From: Acidobacteriota bacterium
GTDB taxonomy: Bacteria; Acidobacteriota; Blastocatellia; Pyrinomonadales; Pyrinomonadaceae
Assembly (NCBI GenBank): GCA_020199975.1
Contig: JAIVJP010000120.1
Coordinates: 1 to 9,114 of the forward strand
Direction: 5' to 3'
Length of the DNA: 9,114 nt
Made by a program: the position numbers and the translations under genes. Shown here in pieces: positions 1 to 5,855 of this stretch (within the stretch, counting starts at the first letter, position 1; each line of letters begins with the position of its first letter). The notes below the pieces were generated by a model. It did not search any database and was not told the origin of the DNA. It worked only from the letters and a program-made list of their open reading frames with translations.

Positions 1-180
1 GCGACCGACAGTAGACGCCACTCAACGTCAGAACCGAGGAGCGGTAGCGACCGGGTGTGGCTGCGCCTCACTCAAGCGATGTGAAATTCCCACTCATTAT
101 GCGTTCGAATGGTCTCGCGAGTTGGACCCGGTCGCTACCGCTCCTCGGTTCTGACGTTGAGTGGCGGCTACGTCGGTCGT
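1..180. repeat. Long inverted repeat, arms 1-56 and 126-180
   Basis: The left arm (1-56) is the reverse complement of 126-180. The inner 41 bases (16-56 against 126-166) match perfectly, and the outer 15 match with a one-base gap and a few changes. The arms are separated by about 69 bases. The left arm starts at the window edge, so the repeat may extend further out. A transcript through it would form a very stable long hairpin. I see no transposase gene and no target-site duplication inside the window. It may be a terminator-like structure of the gene to the left, the end of a small non-autonomous element, or a repeat-family member. Confidence 0.85.
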
Positions 181-204
181 TCGTTTCACGGACTTGGAGA
201 CGCT

Positions 205-251
205 CCCAGCACTTAAGTGCTGGGCTATTGTCAGTCGTCCGCTACGCGGAC
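205..251. repeat. REP-like two-hairpin element, copy 1
   Basis: A perfect 20-base palindrome at 205-224 (CCCAGCACTT and its complement) is followed by CTATT, a short spacer and a second hairpin at 237-251 (GTCCGC, TAC, GCGGAC). The order hairpin, GGCTATT, short spacer, hairpin recurs twice between nuoE and nuoF (7524-7578 and 7669-7721). The stem sequences differ between copies while the architecture and the GGCTATT link are kept. This suggests a dispersed repeat family of the REP type. It could also terminate or stabilise a transcript arriving from the left. Confidence 0.6.
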
Positions 252-316
252 TGAGCAGAATCATCTAAAATCCCCAACGACTTGCGAGGTAAATCCGCAA
301 CCCTTTAGACTCTGCT

Positions 317-1897
317 ATGCCTTCTCTTGCTGACGCCCTCATATCGCTGCGCATGCATTTTGGATTCGATGACTTCCGCGAAGGTCAGCGCGAAGTGATC
401 GGGGCGATTCTCGACGGCAAAGACGCCGTGGTGGTGATGCCCACCGGGAGCGGTAAGTCACTTTGCTACCAGCTTCCTGCGATGATGTTGGGTGGCGCCA
501 CCGTCGTTGTTTCCCCTCTGATCGCACTAATGAAGGATCAGGTGGATGCCCTACGATCGCGGCAGCTGCCGGCGACTTTCATTAACAGCTCGATTGCTCC
601 AGCCGAACAATGGGCGCGCATCAATGCGCTGCGACGCGGACAGTTCAAGCTGGTCTATGTCGCCCCGGAACGCTTTCGCAGCAGTAACTTTGTAGCAGCC
701 GTTCAGTCCATTGGCGTTTCGCTTTTCGCAATTGATGAGGCCCATTGCATTTCCACTTGGGGACATGACTTTCGTCCGGATTACTTGCGATTGAAGAGCG
801 TGCTCCAGTCCCTGGGAACAGTGCAGACTCTAGCGCTCACGGCGACGGCCACGCCTTATGTTCGCTCGGACATCATCCAACAGCTGGGCCTCAGCAAACC
901 GGAAACATTCGTCAGCGGATTTGACCGCCCTAACCTATCAATCGATGTCGTGCAAACGGAAACAGAGCGCGAAAAGGTTGCGCGTATCAAGCGACTTGCG
1001 AAAACGCACGACGGCTCGGGTATCGTCTACGCTTCCACGCGCAAAGCCGTAGAGCAGGTTGCGAGTCAGCTGCAGCAACAGGGGCTGCATGTCGTCACCT
1101 ATCACGCCGGCATGAGCGATTCGGCGCGTGTCAAAGCGCAGGAAAGTTTCATGGCCGGCCAGACGCAAATGATTGTTGCCACCAACGCTTTTGGCATGGG
1201 CATCGACAAGCCGGACATCAGATTCGTCGTCCACTATCAGATGCCCGGATCGATCGAAGCTTACTATCAGGAGATCGGGCGCGCAGGACGAGACGGCCTG
1301 CCATCGTCTTGTGTCTTGTTATTCAATTACGCGGACAAGAACACGCACGACTTCTTCATCGAAGGCTCTTATCCAAGCTCCCAACTTGTGCAAAGCGTTT
1401 ACGACGCTCTCTCGTCAACAAGTCTTAAGCGGATAGAACTTTCGGCGGCTGAGATCGGAAAGCGCGCCGGGGCGGCCAATGAGATGGCGGTGCAGTCATC
1501 TCTTTACTTGCTCGAACGCGCCGGTCACATCGAACGTGTGGCGCCGTCCACTGTGAGCGCACCGGCCGCGCCTGCAGGTGGAGTGCCCGCGTCCGCAACG
1601 GCAGCCCGGCGCGCTCGCCACATTTTAATGCTCGACAATGCTCCCTCGCGACTTCGCGTCAACCCAGCCGATGTAACACGGCGTGCGGCCCTGGAACGGC
1701 GGAAACTTCGCGAGATGATCGACTTCTGCTACACGGAACGTTGTTACCGCGCTCACATTCTCGACTATTTCGGTGATCGCAATCACGCACGACAATGTGG
1801 TACCTGCGGAAACTGTGTGCCAACCTCGGGAGCCAGGAGTCCTCTAACCGCAGAGGTATTGCACATCTTAACGAGTTATCAACCTACGGTCTTTTGA
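317..1897 (+). CDS. recQ: ATP-dependent DNA helicase RecQ, helicase and zinc region (frame broken at 3' end)
   Basis: Superfamily 2, 3'-to-5' DNA helicase acting in recombination and fork repair. Visible motifs are motif 0 (residues 17-24, ending at Gln24), Walker A TGSGKS (43-48), DEAH box (140-143) and the aromatic loop WGHDFRP (148-154, with Thr147 where Gln is usual). The motif VI arginine region QEIGRAGRDG is at 318-327. The RecQ zinc site is at Cys476, Cys494, Cys497 and Cys500, with an additional Cys471. The frame reads on to about residue 515 as RecQ, then gives a short nonsense tail and a stop. The homologous sequence resumes in another frame at about 1867. A full-length protein would span 317-2400. 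The start at 317 gives a normal RecQ N-terminus, with no clear Shine-Dalgarno sequence. The helicase core looks intact, but the winged-helix domain is damaged. Confidence 0.93.
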   Translation: MPSLADALISLRMHFGFDDFREGQREVIGAILDGKDAVVVMPTGSGKSLCYQLPAMMLGGATVVVSPLIALMKDQVDALRSRQLPATFINSSIAPAEQWARINALRRGQFKLVYVAPERFRSSNFVAAVQSIGVSLFAIDEAHCISTWGHDFRPDYLRLKSVLQSLGTVQTLALTATATPYVRSDIIQQLGLSKPETFVSGFDRPNLSIDVVQTETEREKVARIKRLAKTHDGSGIVYASTRKAVEQVASQLQQQGLHVVTYHAGMSDSARVKAQESFMAGQTQMIVATNAFGMGIDKPDIRFVVHYQMPGSIEAYYQEIGRAGRDGLPSSCVLLFNYADKNTHDFFIEGSYPSSQLVQSVYDALSSTSLKRIELSAAEIGKRAGAANEMAVQSSLYLLERAGHIERVAPSTVSAPAAPAGGVPASATAARRARHILMLDNAPSRLRVNPADVTRRAALERRKLREMIDFCYTERCYRAHILDYFGDRNHARQCGTCGNCVPTSGARSPLTAEVLHILTSYQPTVF

Positions 1898-2400
1898 AAG
1901 ACATGCGTCAAGACGATATTTTGATTTACATAGATGCACTGATCCGAGCACGTTGCCTCAGAGTTAGCCCGGGTGAGTATCCGACTGTTTCAATCACGGA
2001 CCTAGGCAACCGCGTCATGCGCGAGCAAGAGCAAATCGAATTGGCCCTTCCCCAAGTCACTCATGATCAGTCACACATCACAGCACCAGTTCCTAAAGAA
2101 CAGGGTCCGACGAAGACAATCAAGGAAACTTACGGCTTCTATCAGCAAGGGCTCTCGATCGAAGAAATCGCCCGCCAACGCAACTGCACAACCGGCACGG
2201 TCGAGGGCCACCTAATCGACTGCATTCGCGCAGGCTACGCGGTAGACACTGCGCAATTCGTCTCTGATGCCAATCGCGCCCTGATTGAAGCAGCCATCGC
2301 CGCGCACGGCACAGCGAAACTCAAACCGCTACATGATTCGCTACCGGAAACCATCAGCTACAACATGATTCGCTTTGTCGTTGCGGAGCACCTCCGTTAG
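1795..2400 (+). pseudogene. recQ: RecQ C-terminal part: rest of winged helix plus HTH_40-type domain, out of frame
   Basis: This frame is open from an ATG at 1795, but its first 24 codons only shadow the RecQ zinc region. Real similarity starts near 1867 with LNELSTYGLLKDM, the second half of the RecQ winged-helix (RQC) domain. It continues through a typical ending around ITDLGNRVM. A linker rich in Gln, His and Pro leads to a second helix-turn-helix, YQQGLSIEEIARQRNCTTGTVEGHL. That matches the helix-turn-helix family (HTH_40) that many bacteria carry at the RecQ C-terminus. About 25-35 residues of RQC appear to be missing between the two frames. If translated alone, this piece would have no helicase function. 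It belongs to the same gene as 317-1897, and is either a true pseudogene half or the result of a sequence error. Confidence 0.85.
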
Positions 2401-2697
2401 CAGAAAGTTGCCGAGTGATCTAATCCGCTCTCGGAGAAAACTTTGGCGGGCGAAGGGATTGATATTGCTGGAGACAATGCTCTCCCCTTTTGAGATAGCG
2501 CCGTGCTGTTTCGGGTTGGTTTGGTAATACCTTTAACTAAAGCCTCCGGGGCTATAGCGTACTCGCAAGTGTTTTCTGCCCACTGCGCCGCCAACCCCGG
2601 CAACGCACCGTCACCTCCACCCGTTTTTTATGGAAACGCTCCAGGCTAAAAATAGGCCAGGGTGAAACTAAGAGACAGTTTGACGACTAAGACGAGG
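2401..2697. other. Intergenic gap between convergent recQ and thiG
   Basis: I see no convincing gene here. The only longer frame (68 codons on the - strand, 2397-2603) looks like no known family and overlaps the recQ end. A weak terminator-like hairpin sits at 2470-2491: GGAGA, a six-base loop, TCTCC, then CC and four T. Bases 2533-2553 (TTAACTAAAGCCTCCGGGGCT) resemble the spacer and small hairpin of the REP-like unit at 7701-7721 and may be a decayed partial copy. As recQ and thiG converge on this gap, transcription from both sides should stop in it. Confidence 0.5.
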
Positions 2698-3489
2698 TCA
2701 GCGTGCTACGCCTGTATGAGGACTCGACGCGCTGGCATAGAGTCGCTTCGACATTCGACCAGCGAGGTATGCCAACCTCCCGGCCTCGATTGCCAGCTTC
2801 ATCGCCTGGGCCATCTTCGCCGCATCTTGCGCTTCGGCAATTGCGGTATTCATCAAGACCGCGTCCGCACCCAGTTCCATCGCAATGGCCGCATCGCTGG
2901 CCGTACCCACGCCGGCATCAACAATAATCGTGGCTTCGGGAAGTTGCTCGCGCATGATTCTGAGGTTGGCGGGATTTTGAATACCTAGGCCCGACCCGAT
3001 TGGGGCGGCCAGCGGCATTACGGCCGGACATCCGACATCCAGCAGTTTCTTGGCCATGATCAAATCGTCAGTAAAGTAAGGAAGGACGGTGAAGCCTTCT
3101 TTAGCCAGTACGGCTGCTGCCTCGAGCGTCTGTTCGTTGTCCGGAAAGAGAGTTGTTTGGTCTCCGATTACCTCAAGCTTGATCAAATCAGTCTGCAAAG
3201 CTTCGCGGGCGAGGCGCGCCGTGCGAATTGCCTCTTCGGCGGTGTAGCAGCCCGCAGTGTTCGGCAATAGCTGCATCGCCGGATCAAGATGATCGAGAAA
3301 GGACTCGGCGCTGCGATCCAGAGGCACGCGACGGACCGCCACAGTAACCATCTCCGCCCCCGAGGCGCGATGCGCAGCCTTCATCTCGTCGTAGGAGCGG
3401 TATTTCCCTGTGCCAATGATCAGGCGAGACACAAATGTTCGGTCACCGATTATCAGACGATCCGCTTTGGCTAATACCGCTGTTGACAT
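2698..3489 (-). CDS. thiG: Thiazole synthase ThiG
   Basis: ThiG is a cytoplasmic TIM-barrel enzyme that builds the thiazole phosphate half of thiamine. It uses 1-deoxy-D-xylulose 5-phosphate, dehydroglycine and the sulfur carried by ThiS thiocarboxylate. The 263-residue protein is of normal length. It shows the opening strand FVSRLIIGTGKY, the catalytic lysine in LIKLEVIGD (Lys104, which forms the imine with the sugar phosphate), the VMPLAAPIGSGLGI segment and the phosphate-binding stretch VDAGVGTASDAAIAMELGADA. The frame is intact from ATG at 3489 to TGA at 2698. It lies 163 bases downstream of thiS on the same strand, separated by heptad repeats, so co-transcription is likely. I see no strong ribosome site before the start. 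Confidence 0.96.
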   Translation of the reverse strand: MSTAVLAKADRLIIGDRTFVSRLIIGTGKYRSYDEMKAAHRASGAEMVTVAVRRVPLDRSAESFLDHLDPAMQLLPNTAGCYTAEEAIRTARLAREALQTDLIKLEVIGDQTTLFPDNEQTLEAAAVLAKEGFTVLPYFTDDLIMAKKLLDVGCPAVMPLAAPIGSGLGIQNPANLRIMREQLPEATIIVDAGVGTASDAAIAMELGADAVLMNTAIAEAQDAAKMAQAMKLAIEAGRLAYLAGRMSKRLYASASSPHTGVAR

Positions 3490-3557
3490 AACTAAAACTC
3501 ACTTGCTCGCCGGTTATGAGAGGACTTTACACCGTAACGGAAGCAAACTGAAACAAG

Positions 3558-3620
3558 AATTGCGGATTGCGGATTGCGGATTGAAAAACCCGCAATTCGC
3601 AATCCGACTTCCGGAATTCC
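3558..3620. repeat. Heptad-period inverted repeat between thiS and thiG
   Basis: Four successive seven-base units (GAATTGC, GGATTGC, GGATTGC, GGATTGA) occupy 3558-3585. After a short A-rich loop, the complementary units GCAATTC, GCAATCC, GACTTCC and GGAATTC occupy 3592-3619. Bases 3563-3579 pair with 3590-3606 over 17 positions with one mismatch, leaving a 10-base loop. In the thiS-thiG transcript this would form a strong hairpin between the two coding regions. It has the same period-7 design as the tracts in the nuo cluster, with different unit sequences. Confidence 0.85.
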
Positions 3621-3641
3621 CAATGAGCGGCCTGATTATTC

Positions 3642-3676
3642 CTGCCGGCTGCCTACTGCCGACTGCTTACTGGTTC
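3642..3676. repeat. Heptad tandem tract at the 3' end of thiS
   Basis: Five degenerate seven-base units lie head to tail: CTGCCGG, CTGCCTA, CTGCCGA, CTGCTTA, CTGGTTC. The tract ends at 3676, and the last glycine codon of the ThiS Gly-Gly-Gly motif (- strand) begins at 3677-3679. The tract therefore supplies the last seven sense codons and the stop codon of thiS. No opposing copy is obvious nearby, so unlike the other tracts it may be unpaired. Confidence 0.8.
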
Positions 3677-3931
3677 GCCCCCACCCACAAAGTGCACTAT
3701 CTCTACCTGATCATTTTCCTTTAGCCCGGTCGAGGGCCAGTCAGCACGGCGCACCACGTTCTGATTGAGTTCGATTGCTATTCGCTCGGGTGGGAGGTCG
3801 AGTTGAGTGACTAGTTCTTTAAGCGAGAGATTATTTGCGACTTCGCGGTCTTCGCCATTTATTCGCAGGTTCAAGGGACTCGCTCGACTTCGATCAGGCA
3901 GCATGAATAACGCGCCGCAGTTCGGTCTCAC
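3653..3931 (-). CDS. thiS: Sulfur carrier protein ThiS with a C-terminal extension
   Basis: A ubiquitin-like sulfur carrier for thiazole synthesis. Its C-terminal glycine is adenylated and converted to a thiocarboxylate, then used by ThiG. The family core runs from LRINGEDREV through LVTQLDLPPERIAIELNQNVVRRADW to VEIVHFVGGG. Normal ThiS ends at Gly-Gly, but here GGG is followed by EPVSSRQ before the stop, so the tail would have to be removed for activity. The longest frame starts with a GTG at 3931. An internal ATG at 3904 gives a shorter protein nearer to the usual 66-75 residues and is at least as likely. The gene lies upstream of thiG on the same strand, as is usual. Confidence 0.88.
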   Translation of the reverse strand: MRPNCGALFMLPDRSRASPLNLRINGEDREVANNLSLKELVTQLDLPPERIAIELNQNVVRRADWPSTGLKENDQVEIVHFVGGGEPVSSRQ

Positions 3932-4055
3932 TGCCTCCAGCCAGGGCCTTGATCAGAATGGCCGCGCGGCTAGAGGTGAAGCTAGGAATCCGCGCCAATA
4001 CGATCGCCACGCCGTGGCGTGTCTTCATTGAATAGATCATCGGAATCAAAATCAT
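3894..4055 (-). CDS. Possible small ORF upstream of thiS, 53 codons, unknown
   Basis: An open frame on the - strand begins with ATG at 4055 (MILIPMIYSMKTRHGVAIV) and ends at TGA 3894-3896. It overlaps the thiS frame, and the ATG of the shorter ThiS (3902-3904) lies just before this stop, which would suit translational coupling. The protein would be a short hydrophobic N-terminal stretch followed by a basic or amphipathic segment ending RRVIHAA. I do not recognise a family. It may be a leader ORF, the decayed remnant of a larger gene that lost its middle, or chance. Given the deletions seen in other genes of this window, a remnant is plausible. Confidence 0.3.
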   Translation of the reverse strand: MILIPMIYSMKTRHGVAIVLARIPSFTSSRAAILIKALAGGSETELRRVIHAA

Positions 4056-4079
4056 CCTGCGCAGATTTCAAACCAGGTG

Positions 4080-4127
4080 GCCTTTCGAAAGGCTTCCCTG
4101 CAACTTAACACAGGAATTTTTGCAGGG
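4080..4127. promoter_or_regulatory. Inverted repeats in the thiS/nuoA divergent region
   Basis: Two dyads lie side by side. The first is a 14-base palindrome GCCTTTCGAAAGGC at 4080-4093. The second is an interrupted repeat CCCTGCAA (4096-4103) and TTGCAGGG (4120-4127) with a 16-base gap. The second dyad covers the edges of the predicted - strand promoter, so it could be a repressor or activator site. Either dyad could also act as an RNA hairpin in the thiS leader. I recognise no specific regulator. Confidence 0.45.
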
Positions 4128-4131
4128 TCAA
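4103..4131 (-). promoter_or_regulatory. Candidate promoter for the thiS-thiG unit
   Basis: On the - strand, TTGACC (4126-4131) is separated by exactly 17 bases from TTAAGT (4103-4108). The -35 is close to consensus and the -10 is weak (three of six). The dyad CCCTGCAA/TTGCAGGG flanks the spacer. Transcription would start near 4096. The leader of about 40 bases before the small ORF is too short for a TPP riboswitch, and I see no THI-box sequence. Confidence 0.35.
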
Positions 4132-4169
4132 TTGTCATTTTCTTCGCGCTTTTTGCCAGATAAGGTTGC

Positions 4170-4198
4170 TTGACACCCTCGATCACTTCGACTACGAT
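4170..4198 (+). promoter_or_regulatory. Sigma70-type promoter for the nuo cluster
   Basis: A consensus TTGACA at 4170-4175 is followed after exactly 17 bases by TACGAT at 4193-4198 (four of six). Transcription would start near 4205, about 105 bases before the nuoA start codon. A second -10-like TACAAT at 4207-4212 has no partner at the right distance. This is the best promoter match in the window and sits where the operon needs one. Confidence 0.6.
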
Positions 4199-4227
4199 TC
4201 GGCTTGTACAATGATTCTCAATCTAGA

Positions 4228-4239
4228 GACACGCGTGTC
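4228..4239. promoter_or_regulatory. Perfect palindrome GACACGCGTGTC in the nuoA leader
   Basis: A 12-base perfect palindrome sits about 25-35 bases downstream of the predicted transcription start and about 70 bases before nuoA. The position and symmetry suit a dimeric repressor site. No regulator family is assigned, and a restriction-site-like chance palindrome is possible. Confidence 0.3.
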
Positions 4240-4310
4240 AGTCGCCGCGGTTGCTGGCTACAGACATGCATCGATCTGGTTTGCGTCAGGTCGCGCCTAG
4301 GATTTCCAAG

Positions 4311-4535
4311 ATGACATTTCGTCTTAACGACTACTTGCCTGTTCTCTTGATGTTCGTCGTAGCCGGCGGTTTCGCCGTGGTGAACATTTTTATCTCGCAG
4401 TTTATCGGACAGCGAAAGAGGACCAGAACGAAGTTGATGCCGTACGAATGTGGCAAGGATCCGGTCGGTCCGGTTGCTGGCCGACATGGAGAGGCGACAG
4501 CTCGGACAGACCCGCACGGCGGCCTAGTTTCTTAG
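4311..4535 (+). pseudogene. nuoA: NADH-quinone oxidoreductase subunit A, truncated
   Basis: NuoA is a small membrane subunit of complex I with three transmembrane helices, about 120 residues long. Here the first helix (about residues 8-33) and the loop KLMPYECGKDPVG are clear, including the conserved Cys47. After Gly53 the sequence stops resembling NuoA and runs as GPVAGRHGEATARTDPHGG to a stop at 4533-4535. Helices 2 and 3, and the typical Trp-containing C-terminus, are absent in all three frames before nuoB. The product would be 74 residues. The start at 4311 has AGGA eight bases upstream. An in-frame ATG at 4251 is less likely. nuoB starts 11 bases after the stop. The truncation looks like an out-of-frame deletion of roughly 200 bases, or a sequence error. 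Confidence 0.85.
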
Positions 4536-4546
4536 TAAGGGGTTTC

Positions 4547-5176
4547 ATGGGACTCGAAAACGTCATTGCCGCGGCCTTGCCGGAAGTGTTAACCACGCGT
4601 TTGGATTCGCTGATCAATTGGGCGCGCAAATCATCGCTGTGGCCCGCGACGTTTGGGCTGGCCTGTTGCGCCATCGAAATGATGAATGCCACATCTTCGC
4701 GCAACGACTTGGCCCGTTTTGGTTCTGAAGTCTTTCGCGCCAGTCCGCGCCAGGCCGATGTGATGATTGTCTCCGGTCGGGTTTCGAGAAAGATGGCCCC
4801 CGTGCTGCGACGTATCTACGATCAGATGCCGGAACCGAAGTGGGTGATTTCCATGGGCGCATGTGCAACCTCCGGCGGAGTATTCGATAACTACGCGATC
4901 GTTCAGGGTGTGGACAAGATTGTCCCGGTGGACGTTTACATTCCTGGCTGTCCGCCGCGTCCCGAGATGTTGATTCATGCAGTGATGATGTTGCAGGACA
5001 AAGTGATGAAAGAATCCTCGCGGGACCGCAGAGATGTTCCGGAAGACGAGGCCCGCGAGGCGGTAGTACCCGGAACGTTACCCGTTACTGACGGGTCAAC
5101 CGCCAGAGAGAACGTGCTGCCGGAATCGCGGCCTTATACAATCGCTTCAAAACACGAACGCCGCCGCTCCTCCTAG
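4547..5176 (+). CDS. nuoB: NADH-quinone oxidoreductase subunit B
   Basis: NuoB is the connecting-arm subunit of complex I that holds the terminal 4Fe-4S cluster N2, which passes electrons to quinone. The four ligands are visible: the adjacent pair Cys40-Cys41 in ACCAIEMM, Cys106 in SMGACATSGG and Cys135 in YIPGCPPRPE. The 209-residue protein has a complete core. A charged C-terminal tail of about 45 residues (DRRDVPEDEAREAV onwards) is longer than in many homologues. I chose the ATG at 4547 because it begins a typical N-terminus and has TAAGGGG four bases upstream. The longer frame from 4448 only adds shadow sequence of the nuoA end. Confidence 0.96.
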   Translation: MGLENVIAAALPEVLTTRLDSLINWARKSSLWPATFGLACCAIEMMNATSSRNDLARFGSEVFRASPRQADVMIVSGRVSRKMAPVLRRIYDQMPEPKWVISMGACATSGGVFDNYAIVQGVDKIVPVDVYIPGCPPRPEMLIHAVMMLQDKVMKESSRDRRDVPEDEAREAVVPGTLPVTDGSTARENVLPESRPYTIASKHERRRSS

Positions 5177-5194
5177 CGGGGGGCGATTCATAGA

Positions 5195-5740
5195 ATGATC
5201 AACGAGGCAGACAACGAGCAGGCTTTGCCGGGGCAGACCCCCCCAACTTCAACTCAGAATTCAACGCCGTCCCCTTTGGTGACGGCGTTACAGCGTGAGC
5301 ACCCGGATTGGATAACTGAAGTTCGAGAGGCGTATGGCGAGATAACGGCGATGGTGCCGCGCGAACATATTCAAGCGGTGTGCTCCCAACTTAAGAACTC
5401 GCCCGAGGCACATTTCGATTTTCTCGCCGACCTTTGCGGTGTTGATCGCGGGCCGGAGGAAGAGCCCCGGTTTGAAATTAATTACCATCTATTTTCAACA
5501 ACTACCCATCATCGAGTAAGACTAAAGGTCTTATTAACCGAAGACGATCTGCACGTGCCCACGGTTACCGACGTGTGGCGAACGGCAAACTGGCACGAAC
5601 GTGAAACATTTGATTTCTTCGGCATCATTTTCGATGGGCATCCGGACTTGAGAAGGATCCTCTTGCCCGACGACTGGCAGGGTTACGCGCTGCGAAAAGA
5701 CTTTCCGTTGCGTGGCTACGAGCCATATAGCCTGAAATGA
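5195..5740 (+). CDS. nuoC: NADH-quinone oxidoreductase subunit C (30 kDa type)
   Basis: NuoC is a peripheral-arm subunit that packs against NuoD and NuoB and carries no cofactor. The 181-residue frame shows the family hallmarks. These are DFLADLCGVD (about residue 75), FEINYHLFS, the vital segment VTDVWRTANWHERETFDFFGI and the C-terminal signature LRRILLPDDWQGYALRKDFPLRG. The first 28 residues are a Gln-, Thr- and Pro-rich leader outside the conserved domain. The gene is separate from nuoD, unlike the fused nuoCD of enterobacteria. It starts 18 bases after nuoB, with a G-rich run at 5178-5183 that is a poor ribosome site. Its stop codon TGA directly abuts a heptad-repeat tract. Confidence 0.95.
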   Translation: MINEADNEQALPGQTPPTSTQNSTPSPLVTALQREHPDWITEVREAYGEITAMVPREHIQAVCSQLKNSPEAHFDFLADLCGVDRGPEEEPRFEINYHLFSTTTHHRVRLKVLLTEDDLHVPTVTDVWRTANWHERETFDFFGIIFDGHPDLRRILLPDDWQGYALRKDFPLRGYEPYSLK

Positions 5741-5844
5741 TTGCCGATTGCCAATTTCCAATTGCCGATTTATGGAGATTGCTAAGTGGGGAGATTGGAG
5801 CAGCAATTGGCAGTTGGGAATTGGCAATTGGAAATCGGAAATTA
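5740..5844. repeat. Heptad-period inverted repeat between nuoC and nuoD
   Basis: Period-7 units ATTGCCG, ATTGCCA, ATTTCCA, ATTGCCG and ATTTATG fill 5740-5774, starting on the last base of the nuoC stop codon. The opposing units GCAATTG, GCAGTTG, GGAATTG, GCAATTG, GAAATCG and GAAATTA fill 5803-5844 and end 11 bases before the nuoD start. Bases 5744-5766 pair with 5809-5831 over 23 positions with three mismatches and a 42-base loop. The nuo transcript would carry a large hairpin here. No ribosome-binding sequence is left in front of nuoD. Confidence 0.88.
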
Positions 5845-5855
5845 GCGAAACCTAA

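Noticed and set aside
57..254. 65-codon + strand frame in the leading region
   Set aside because: It lies across the long inverted repeat and the REP-like element, shows no family features, and its codons follow the repeat symmetry.
2470..2491. Intrinsic terminator after recQ
   Set aside because: The stem has only five pairs and the T run is four bases long after two C, so it is kept only as a weak remark in the gap entry.
2397..2603. 68-codon - strand frame between recQ and thiG
   Set aside because: No recognisable domain, overlaps the end of recQ on the other strand, and composition looks like chance.
2698..2988. + strand frames overlapping thiG
   Set aside because: They lie opposite a fully conserved ThiG sequence and have no features of their own.
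3558..3676. CRISPR-like repeats
   Set aside because: Units are seven bases long with no spacers and are degenerate. They are tandem or inverted heptads, not a CRISPR array.
4056..4110. TPP riboswitch ahead of thiS
   Set aside because: The leader is about 40 bases and lacks the conserved CTGAGA and ACCTGA-type THI-box segments.
4448..4546. Longer nuoB start giving 33 extra residues
   Set aside because: The added residues are a shadow of the nuoA end, while ATG 4547 has a good ribosome site and a typical NuoB N-terminus.
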